A stretch of DNA of 64,000 nucleotides, taken from positions 130,822 through 194,821 of the forward strand of contig CAXIPT010000022.1 in the NCBI GenBank assembly GCA_964030475.1. Direction: 5' to 3'. Numbering within the stretch: the stretch's first letter is position 1; every line of letters begins with the position of its first letter. This stretch comes from Tethya wilhelma (taxonomy: Eukaryota; Porifera; Demospongiae; Tethyida; Tethyidae). The translations under genes and the position numbers were made by a program. Positions 13,669-25,600 of the stretch are shown piece after piece. The notes under the pieces are model-generated. The model had not been told where the DNA came from. It saw nothing but the letters and a program-made list of their open reading frames with translations, and searched no databases.

Positions 13669-16600
13669 ACCATTGCCTATATAGCAAACAAAGTTTTTAT
13701 GGGCTAATTGCCGGTTACTGAATGGGTGGAGGTTACAACTCAGTAGCTAGGGATTACAGAGAGTCAATGGCAAACAAACTAGTTGCATGGCCTTAAGTGG
13801 GCAGCACTCAGTGCATTTTATGTGTCACGCAACTATAGTGCGTGTGTGTTTGCCATTACCTAGCAACCAAAGTTTTTTAGGCTAATTTCTAATTAGTGGC
13901 TTAGTGGTAACTGGAGGTGACAATAGAGTAGCTAGGGGGTACAGGGGTCAATGACAAACAAATAGTTGCATCTCCTTCTGTAATTGAGAAGCATAATATG
14001 CAGATTTTGGAGCATAATTTGGCCATTCTCTGGGTATAAAAGAAATGAAAAATAGGCCGAGTCTTGAGCATAATATATCAAGGCCTATGTGTTTGTGTGT
14101 GTGTNTCGAAGATAATTCTTGGCTCAAAACCACATATTATGTTCAGAAACTGCATCCAACTCTGCAGTATTTGATATGTGACTATGGTGCACTTGATGAA
14201 GAGCAGGAACGACAGTACATTACAGCCAAGCTTGAATTGCTGAATGAAAAAATGAAAAAAGATGTTGAAAATTGCCCTGAGCTTACTGAATTAATTCTGA
14301 AGAGCCAGCAAAAAATGAGAGAGTATGCTACAGAACATCTGATGACTAAGATGCATAGTGGTAAAGAAACAGCAATCACACATGCAAAAAGTACAGTAAG
14401 CCAACGTGATATTCAACGAGTGTTTACATTTTATTGTTGGCTGCTGAAACTGTATAGCAAACCTGAGCGAGGTGTTCATTGTGCAAACAATCAACAACGG
14501 CGTGCAGTGATGGTTGCTTTAGGCCTTGTATACTACATGCGTCTAAATGAAAACTATCGTAAGCTGTACAAAGATTATATTGACAAAGAAATGATGTCCT
14601 CAGCACAAGATATTTCTTTTAAAGATGCTTTTGATGAAGAACTTAATTGGTTTATCACTAACATTAACCCACCAGCTAGTATTGCAAAAACCACAGCATT
14701 GAAGGAGAATGTCTTTGCCATTATTGCCTGCTCTGTTACTCGTACACCACTAATCATTGTAGGTGATCCAGGCTCATCCAAAACACTTTCTTTCAATCTC
14801 GTTGTTTCGAAACTTAAAGGAAAAGAAATTGATGAAAATTCTGTTTTTCAGCACGCAGACCTATTTCAGGCACTAGACCCACACTTTTATCAGTGTTCAA
14901 GAAGAACAACATCGAATGAAGTTAAAAAGGTCTTTACCAGAGCCATTAACAGGCAAAAAACATTTACTGGTATATCCTTGAATATCACTTGTGTAGTTTT
15001 CATGGATGAGGCTGGACTGCCAGAAGAGCAACTGGAATCACTTAAAGTCCTTCACCAATACCTTGATCAGCCAAATGTTTCTTTTGTAGCAATCAGTAAT
15101 GACATTCTCGATGCTGCAAAGACAAATAGAGCTCTAAGCCTTTTCCGACCAAAAGCAAGTGATCATGAACTAACTGAACTTGCAAAATGTGCCATTACAA
15201 CAAAACAAAGACCACTAAATCAAGTGGAAGAGCAGTTAGTTCAAGCATTGTGTAATTCTTATAAGTGCACGCTTTCAACTATGCCACAGATGTTTGGACT
15301 GCGAGATTTTATGTATTTTATTACATATCTCCGTCGGCATCACAAGACTAAAGGAATGACTGCTCAACTTGTACTTCAATCACTTGAGCGAAACTTCAGT
15401 GGAACTGAACGGTTTAGTGAAATTTGTGATCACTTTTTTGACAATGTAAGTGTATCTATAAACGACCAAAATTTATACTTTTCCCTAAAAAGTTGTCCTT
15501 TTTTGCCATTTGATGGATTTGGTAAAGGTTGTCGCCACTCACACTTGTGGCAAAGTTTTTTTTTTTTTAATGACAAAATTTACCACATTTATTACAGCTG
15601 CATGCATGCAATGATTGTAACATAATTAAGTGATACATGTATCTATGAACCTATACTGGTTCTGTTTATGTTCTGATTTAAAATTTTAATACAGATTGCA
15701 GCTATTCGTAAACATAATAAGGACATACCACACGAGTTACTCCAACACAGGAATATTTTGGAAGTTTTGACTGACAGCCTTAAAGATAGCACCTTTAATC
15801 CTGATGGAACATACAATGAAGTTCGATATAAGCTTATAATAGATTCCAGTTCTGATGATTCTCTTGTCAGAATGCTGTTCAAATATGGAGTCCTAGAGAA
15901 GGAAAAAACAAAGATGTATGTTTGCAGTGACTTCCCTGCTGATAGCCACATGAAAGTAAGTTCTCACCCTTTATAGTAATCCTTAGCAGAAAAATTATAA
16001 AGATATATAATTTAATAGCATGTTGCAAAATACATATATTATAGTGTTCAAATGAATGTTTATATAACTTTATAAGTCAAAGACCACAATAGTATTCAAC
16101 AATAAAGTTTATTCCTAAACCATCACAAAAACATAAGACTAAAGATTGAAACTTATAAGTACAGCAATGTACGCAATGTATCAAGGGAAAAGTTGATGGT
16201 TTAGGAATTATTACTTTTGCAAGTATATTGTGGTTTAGTTTAACCGATTATATGCTGAATTCTTTTGAAGTGAATGACGTCATCCGCTAAATTAAATTTT
16301 TAATTTTTAGTAGCTACGCCTTCCTTTTGTTTTTCTAATACTAAAAGAGATTGGGCAAAGTTTTTTTTATGATACAACTAAGCAACAATCAAGCTAACTA
16401 TACTCCAAGTCTTGTTGCTTAGTGAAGCTTTTGCTGGTAAAAAAAGCCTAATGTATGGGAGGGTCTAATACGCGAGGACATAGCCGCGTGTCTAAAGCTT
16501 TTTTTCCAGCTAGCCAACCAGGGTTACAAAAGCGATGCTATGGCTATATAGCCTAACTATCCCTGCACCTATGTAGCAAGTTTCAAGCTTATCCTCTGAA

Positions 16601-19600
16601 GGGTTGTGGAAAAAACGTCGCTCTAAACCCTACAATCGCGATCGCGAAGATTGTGACCGTTAGTCGCTCAGTGACGAGTAGCGCCACGCCTTACAAGCAG
16701 CTCTAACCCTGACTTGATATTTTAGTAGAGTAGTCCCTTACCTATTCGTATATGAAGTTTAAAGTTCAGGGCTAATTGCTTTGCTTGCAAAAAAGTCGCT
16801 AGAACAGCCATGACGCATTAACGCGTCAACCGCGTATAATCGGTTAAATGGCATTTTGCACAACACTTTTTCACTGCATGCACAAATGTGTTGCAGTATT
16901 CTACTATGTTAATACCAAGTATCGCTACCTCGATCATGAGCTTTAGTCTCTTTTGTCATATGAAATGAAAGTCTGGCATCTATAGCCATGTAACATCTTT
17001 CACTCACACCAGAAAAGGGTCTGATCTCAGCCCTAAATTTTTCCCTGTCCATGTGAAATGTAATGAATAGGATGTTTAGATTGTTGCATATTGGTTATAG
17101 ATATACCAATTTTGGCCCTTTTTCAATGTTTGCACTATAGCTGAGGCTCAGTACATAGCCGGAGAGGTGAGTCTTAGCTGTTGCTTGGATTTAAAATCCC
17201 TAGAATAGGTACAGGAATCTAGTAAAGCTGCAAGGCTCTACTTATTTTACTATGCAATTTATCAGCCTAGATTTGACACTTGAGAAGTTCAGCCCTCTAA
17301 AGCCCTCTAAAGTCCAGTATACAGGAGTGATACAAACAGAAAGCAGCATTCCTAGCCTGGGCAACACAGAATATTTTTGGTTGAGACCAGACCCCTTTTC
17401 CTGTGTACGTGTAGGAGCTTTTTGCGCCAGACTTAGTTGTCAAAGGGTCAGCATATACTCAGCAAGCCACACCTAATAAAACTTTCAGTGTTTTTATACA
17501 ATTATAATTAAAAAATTGTGTGTTTAGTTTGTGCTTAGTTCTTATATATAGCTATCCCTTTTTAAGAGGTATTAGTGTTTGTTTTGTTATGAAAAACAAA
17601 CTAATATATGGCCCTTTGCTTAGTGCACTAAATGGAAACATTATGCCAAGAAGATAGTATATCAATCAAATGTGGTTTATTATATTTCATTACTACTACA
17701 TGTAATTAGAGAAAAGATCATTTTCAGTTAAAATTGCATAATGAAAATATTATTATGAAGTAAAGATGTGGCCACTTTTTTGCATCCATGGCAACATTTA
17801 ATATGTCCTCTATGTATGCCTCCATGCAATAATTATGTATAATGTATTATGCACAATGCTTTAATTTTTCCAGGTCAATGTAATTTCACAGATAAGACAT
17901 TCTGCAGCAGCTGGGCACACTGTTGTTATGTGCCAAACTGATGATATTCACGAGAGTTTTTATGATCTATTCAACATACGTTTCAGAACCATAAGAGATC
18001 CAAAACATGGAATGCATTTTTATACAAATATGGCAATCGGTGCACACTCTAAACCTTGTAGAGTAAATCCTAATTTTCAGTGTCTTGTAGTTGTTCGAAA
18101 ATCAGACCTGAAGCATACTCCAGCTCCATTTTTGAACAGATTTGAAAAATATTTCTTATCTCACAAGATATTGCTTAAAAACATGGTTGAAAATCACCCA
18201 CCTTGTATGCAGAGGGTCCTAACTGCTGCCTATAACAAGGTATTATTTTACAGACATTGTAACAGTGTATTGATTGTAACAGATGTGACTGCATGCAGAA
18301 AAATGTGTTTATGCAGTTTGCATGCATGCATGCATGCATGCATGTCCTATAAATATATTGCCAGATGGATCAATTGGTTTTTAAAATTGTTGTCAGTGTT
18401 TGCCACATGCACAAATATAGCAGTGTTACAGTACCATAGTCATTATATAGCTACCACTTATTCTCAAGAATGACAGAAAGACTGAAAAAGAATTTTGATT
18501 TTGTGATGTGAATGCTTAGCTTCGAAATCGCACTCATGTCATGCCAATGCATGTATATAGTGTGCATTATCTAGTATTACAAAATAACTTGAACAAACTT
18601 TGGCCAGATGTCTGAAACCATGCTAATTTAGTGACAATACAGTCATAAACATGACATTTTGTGGAACTTTAGATGACAGTATAGCTTGTTAAGATAACTT
18701 AGCCATACCAACAATATGTATAGTAGTAATTTTATGTTTGTTATTAGAGTTTTTGCAAGTTGCCACTGCATAAGAATCGGCCATTCAGTAACTAAAGTAA
18801 GCATTGTCATTACCACTAACTAATGGCTTTCCAGATATTAGCTGAGCAAAGCTCCATGGCCACATGCCAGTTAATGAAATGCATCCATAATGTTTCTGCA
18901 TGGTAGAATTCAGTTGATATTTTTACCTGTCATGCAGGAGCCTGCATAGTTTGCATAAGTTTTGGGATCAGTACTGATGCCTGATAGTACAGTCCCCCTA
19001 CAGCAAGGGTTATGAACTCTTGCCTTACAAGCTTTCTCAATGCATGTTTAGTGATGCATGGTACAGGTTGAGCTAGTGCACCAAGGCTTGTACACCACCG
19101 GTACCAGGCTCGTTTCTGTAATGATTGGTTATGATTGCATGTACATGTGAAATTGCATAATTCAACCTACAAATCGTTCTGATTATTACAGGCTGCCGAG
19201 TTTATTAAACTTACTTGCAATGAGAAAGGAAGCCTCTACGGGAAAACTGAAGAAACTTTGGATTCTTTAATGTTGACAATCCTACCAAGAAGTGATCACA
19301 AAATTCAACAAGTGCAACCTCAATATAATACAAAAAGAGAAGGTGCTGACATTGGATTAGTTATGCTCCATATTTTGGTGACCTCTTTGCGTGTAAATCA
19401 TGGATTTTGCATACCTGAGGTAAGATATTATTGCTTTCTTTGTATAGTTAAGCAATCTCATATTATGGTACATCACGGTATATAATTTATATCAGTGAGA
19501 CATGACCTTGTATTTATCATGAAATGTGAATTTTCCAATGCTTCCTATTAATGTACTGGTATTGGGAATTACCGTATAGCTCCAAATTTTCGTGGTTCAA

Positions 19601-22600
19601 AAAGTTCGTGAAAAGTCTGTCTTTGCCGTTTTGAGCTAATTTTCGTGAATCACGATCTCTGAAATTATATTGCCGATATACAGTTTTCTAAATTTTCGTG
19701 GAGAAAATTTTCGTGATATACGGTCAAATCACGAAATTCACGAAAATATTGTACCACGAAAATTTGGAGCTATACGGTAATGCCTCTATACTAGCCAGTC
19801 AGATTGAGTGAGGAGTTCATTCCTATGTGTAGCTCATTTAAATAAATTTAGCAAAAACTAGTAGAACCATGCAAACACTTCTATTTTAACTGACTTCCTC
19901 GGCTATGGACTTCACTTCCTCCAATTGACTTGAGCCAAACTGCAAAGCTACAACTCAATTATCTCAGACATCAGACTGATATTCTCAGACCACTTTTTGA
20001 ACACATTTGATGTCAATAACCCTTGCAGCTTTCACTACTGTTGTTCGTGCTCACACTGTAGCAGATTTACTAAACTGAACCTCAATTCATTAAGCTGTTT
20101 TGTCTACTATTCCTCCTATAATAGTTACTATCATTTTGTGTTTGTGCTCTTGTTAGGCTGCTTCTATTCTAGCAGACCCTTAGCTCCAAGCTATAAAATA
20201 ATAATCAAGGGCTTATCAACTGCCAAAGGCGGGAGATGGCATGTAATGGTACATATGCTATGTGTACCCGGCAAAATTCAAATGGCCAGATTGGATATGC
20301 TGAATACGGATGGTTGTGTCACGGAGTAATTTGGTATGGTCTGATAGTTTATGGTTTTTACTTATGCTCTACTTGTAACAACACATAATGGCTGAGTCTG
20401 ACCGAGTGGCTAGCCAAAAACACGCTCTTCTATAATTATCTCCAACATTCATTGACTAGTCAGACTCTTTGACAACTATATGCATTACTAGCAGGAGAGT
20501 AATAAGCAGTAAATTTTGCCTGTCAATTTTCCTCTAACATTGAAACAAAGGTGAGGATCTTGAAGCTTGCATACATTGATATTTTTTCTAGTTAAGGCTA
20601 CAGGCTACTATGTGTATTACACAAACTTTGCTCTTTCATTTTATACCATTATAGACTATAGCTAATTATATAATATCATACGTACGGTAGTACGTATAGT
20701 AGGAATGGGCCGGCTGTCCCATTGACACAATACAAAATGTTTACTCTTATAAACTCTCAGAGAAAGATAGCTAAGCTTTGAAACCATGCTCAGAGCCTCC
20801 CTCAGACAGTTATCTAACTGCATGCACCAAGAAAACTCACAGAAACTTCCTAGAGCACTCTGGAGAAAGCGCTGTCGAGAAGCCAGAACAATGCAATTTT
20901 GTTTTCTCCCTTCCTTTGTGACTTACTTGAACGCGATTTCCAGAGAAACGAAAGGCAGTTGACCGACTTTGACTATACAGTGAGACTTGACTTCATCTGT
21001 AGTACGCCCTTTTATACTCGTTTCAGCCTAAAAGCCGTCCACAAACAAAATCTAGGCAGCTTTGAAACTCTGGTATAAATTTCTGTACTTTTATGTAGCC
21101 ATTTTTTATGTAGGTAAAGATCGTCAGTAGACCACGTGGCATTGTGCTGCAATTTGCACATGCGGGCATCCAGTGCTAACTGCAAGTCTTACTTATTGTA
21201 GAGATTGACCAGTCTCTGATTACATGCAATTAACCACCTTAGTGTTGGAAAAAGTGAATGAACAAGTAGTAAAAATTTCACAAAAAATAAATAAGGTAGG
21301 AATGGGCAGTGCTATAAAAAGTAAGGAAACAAGGCAAGACTGAATTTCGGCACATGACTACTTCATTTTCATTTATGTCCAAGTCTTCTGTCGCTAATTC
21401 TGATTGATAAGTTAAGAGAGTAATAGTAGTTGCAAAGATGGCTATAATTTGGATGTACACTCGACGAGTTATATTTAGCCAGAAGTATACAATACAGTAA
21501 TATATTATATGCTGACTTATGAATTCAGTCCATTACATNACATAAATGAAAATGAAGTAGTCATGTGCCGAAATTCAGTCTTGCCTTGTTTCCTTACTTT
21601 TTATAGCACTGCCCATTCCTACCTTATTTATTTTTTGTGAAATTTTTACTACTTGTATTATATAGTTTGGCTCAATAATTTGACGTGATTTGTGGTTTGC
21701 ACTTTTTTTAGATTCGATATAAATTTTTCCGGGTTGCCGTTATACATGCCCTCTCCCACCATCAGCAGTAAATAAGCCCTTGGTTTATATCCTTAGCTCA
21801 ATGGCATGGTAGATGCAACCATTCTTATCTTGTTTACTTACTTTTTTATGATGTGGCCATACCTATATGTTCTTACTACATTCAGTTTAGCTAATGTTTT
21901 TGTACTTGTTTAAGTATAAGTTTACCAGCTGATTATTAACCGTTGGTATGTGCATGCATGCATACCAAAGGTTACAGTATATTTAGTCTTTTGTCTGTCT
22001 GTCTGTGTTTGTTCCAACCATATCTCAAGAACAGCAGCTCCAGTCTTTAAAAGCAGTGTACGAATTAAGGTAAAATAATCGAGATTGTCTAAAAAAAAGT
22101 ACACGTAGTATTCAACAAAACCTTGTAGATCTAAAGCTTTTCAGCCTCTCAGTCTCTGATCAGTAAGCTTCCTGGCCAAACCTGCTAATCCTCCTGAAGG
22201 CACCTTTTTATCAGTAAATTTTCGAACTTTTGCTGCTTTTGTTGAAGAGCTGTATCATAAGTTTACTTGCCTTGCTATAATGTTATGATAATCAAAGTCA
22301 TATTTCATCCGGTATCACAAAATAGTTCCAGGCAACTTGTATTGAATTCCAAAATAATAACGCACACACTATTGTGTGTGGAAAGGGTCGTTAATTTGAG
22401 TTTTACAGAAGCTAATGAATTTTGCATGATGTAGAAATTAATGGGGTACATAATTATAGAGGAGGCGCTTTTCACCTTGTATCTAGTGACTCAATGAGAA
22501 TCACTAAAAACCAATGGCAAAAGCGACTGTCCCCGAAGAAACCAAGTTCATTCATTCAAGAATCAGCTTCTGAAAGTGAATAGTCTCTGAGAAAAGTTGA

Positions 22601-25600
22601 GCCAAGACAGAAGAAGAAGAAGAAGAAGAAGAAGAAGAAGAAGAAGAAGAAGAAGAAGAAGAAGAAGAAGAAGAAGAAGAAGAAGAAGAAGAAGAAGAAG
22701 ATGATGGAGAAAATTGGAGGTTTGGCATATTTTTGTTTGGTACTTTAGTGATGGTTTTAGGCCATGTTTTAGGGCTTGTTAGAAAGAGAAAGAGCTAAAT
22801 AGTAGCTTAAGAAGCCTTTTAGTGCTAAGCACTCAGTTTTTTTCAGAGTTATTCACATAAATATTTGTATTGCGCTAATGGGGCATCTGTACCATTCCTG
22901 TGTACCCAGTACTACTGTACGGGGAATACTTAATGTCAGTGATATCTTTGTAATTAACAAGCATAATTCATTGTAGTAACTATTTTTCATGGATACTTTC
23001 AATATTGTGTATTTATTCTCTTCAGTTTGCAGAAGATGACTTGGTTGAAGATGCTAAAAGTATTTTTGAACTTGTTTGCCGAAGTAAAACATTGATGACT
23101 CAGCTTCAGTCATTGAAACCTGAAACTGTTGAAGCAGTAGTAGATGAAGGTTTTGAGATTCTGTATAGTTCTCAGAGTCCGGATCCCAAAAGTATATTGG
23201 TAGTGTATCGGGATTCATGTCTAGTTATTGCTGTTTTACTTCAGTGGTTGATTGGTTACTTGATCAAGTGTTTATTGAACTTGATGACTCCAGAAGCACT
23301 TATGACACACTCAGGGATGCTACCCCGAAAATATATTACACATTACCTTCAGACACAGTGTCATTTCAGCATTAAAGATCTCCTGGAAAACACTGTTACA
23401 GAAGTTCAGCAAACTTCAAGGTAGGTTATTTAATTATTGTAAATTTTGCAGAAAATAGTAAGCCAAAACTCTATGAATAAAACTGGACTTAATCTTTGCT
23501 AGTCCCTGTATAACAATCATGATGCGCATGTTTTCATGTGCAACCTTAAATTCTGCAATCTGATTAGCTTGGCAGTTTTTAGTAGTGCTATATCTCAGCA
23601 AAAGCCAAGAATTTGGACTTGCCATACCAAACATTTCCTCACACATGTGGGTGTGGGGTCTGGACAAAGGACTTCATCACATGTGGATCTATGGAATGTT
23701 AAGCAGTGAAATAGAAATGGTCAGGATACTGTTCTGAGTACTTAACAATCTTCAAATTCTGTACTTGAAAGCTCAAAAACTAAGCTATAAAATGATTTTA
23801 TTTGACTTAGTATTTCATCATGTTCAGGGCTGTCTGCTGCGCACTACACATCAAGGATAGATACAACTTGGACAGCAAGGTTTTGCAGCAGCCAATCACT
23901 GCTGAGACCTCTGCAAAATTCTTTAATATTCTGCTTAGCCTAAAGTGAACATATATTTTGCAAAAAGTTGTGCTTTGTATAGCATCTTGACTATTATCTT
24001 ACATCTGCATACTCCAACAATTAAACATGAGTCAATGCAAGCTCTTGTATATGTTCTAGTGGCAGAAATAAGCAAGAACAATTATTCGGGTATAATTCTA
24101 ATTTACACTCGCTATTACAATGTAATTATCACACATGTCCAATCTCCGTTGCAATTTATTAGCCTCATTCATGAAAACAAAGCTATTGTAGCTATAGCTC
24201 TTTTTTGAATAAACTTATTTTGATGAAAAGATTATTTCTTTAGTAAAACCTTGCTCAATGCTTTTGTGTTTCCCTGGAAATCACTCTCAAGTAATCCATA
24301 TAAGTAAGTAAGAAATTATATAGGTAAAGATTCTGACTATAGTGCACACAAGTGTTTAAAAATTTTCTGTGAGTTTTAGGCTTTCCATACTTACCAGAGA
24401 GCAGGTTGAAGGCTTCTAGCTTTATTTTGCTAAAATTTAATTTTTATTGTAGTCACATAATATTATTGTCGTACTATAATAATACATGCTTGTTTCTGGC
24501 ATATTCACACACATCTATTTAGTGATATCGCCACGAAACTCCTGTGTTACACTCGATCATCTCAACTTATTCGATGTCTACCACCAGAATTCCCTTTTAA
24601 TGTTGTCACCAATGATGCACTTTCAGATTTGTTCTTGGAAAAGCATATTTTTGGTGATTTGAACAGTTTGAGTATGTACAAAGTCTCTTCTCAATCAACT
24701 CAGAACAAGATTGAGAAGATACTGGATAATTTTGTAACTTCCTCAAAATTGGTGCTAGTGTTTATTGCCAATAGTGCAGATGTAACCTTAAAAATGATTA
24801 ATCATTTACGTATAATGATCGAAATATTTGAGACACGACAGAAGAATTCAAGAAAGACATTTGTTTTATTGCTTCATTTTCCAGCAGTTGATTTCTATAA
24901 TAATTGTTACTCATCTGTTTACCTGAATGGATGGGAGCATCATTATCTAGATACAATCACACATGGAGCCATACATGCTACACGTAACTTGAGAGAGATT
25001 AGAACAATTGTTGACATTCAACAATGGTATAGATGTTGCTGTGCCACAGAGACAATATTAGCTCCACATGTTGAAGACAATGGAGGTGTACGTGGTATTG
25101 TTCACACCGAACAGAGTACAGAAATGAACATTGATGCACTAATTAAGGACTCTTTGCCAATAATTGAATCAAGGGTTGGCAAATTCACTCCTGAAGAGCT
25201 TCATGACTTATTGGTTGAAAATGACTTTGGAAACATCCTAGCTACCAAGTATATAAAGTATTGGGATACGAAAGCAAAGCTAATGGAATTAAGAAAACTA
25301 ACAGAACATACTTGCAAGCATAAGTCAACTTTGAATGTTACTAATTCACTGCAAATAAATATTCGATCTTACTTCATTAACTTTGCTGTGTATATGATCA
25401 ACTTGTTATCAGATGAATTAATAACTTTTCTTGAACATCGTGATCAATACCCCATAACTATTTTCTACAACTTGCTGGAAGTTATACCTGTCCCAAGATT
25501 GTCTCAATTACGTGATTTTAATGTGGTTAATCTCCGACTTCAGTTTAAAATGCCAAAAAGACTACAAAACCACAAAAGGTTGATTCGTTTTCCATTGTCA

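Noticed and set aside
13474..13707. Open frame running from the kinase exon into a VCVCVC stretch
   Set aside because: The second part is translated (TG)n after a good splice donor at 13618; only the exon part is coding.
14045..14104. Apparent N-terminal extension of the large RNF213-like exon
   Set aside because: It encodes low-complexity sequence from a TG tract before the N and has no resemblance to the family.
18320..18345. GCATGC repeats as a protein-binding site cluster
   Set aside because: A short (ATGC)n tract in an intron; TGCATG-like words are frequent across this AT-rich window.
23945..24208. + strand 87-codon open frame between RNF213-like exons 12 and 13
   Set aside because: Exon 12 and exon 13 join perfectly in phase without it, and it shows no family similarity.
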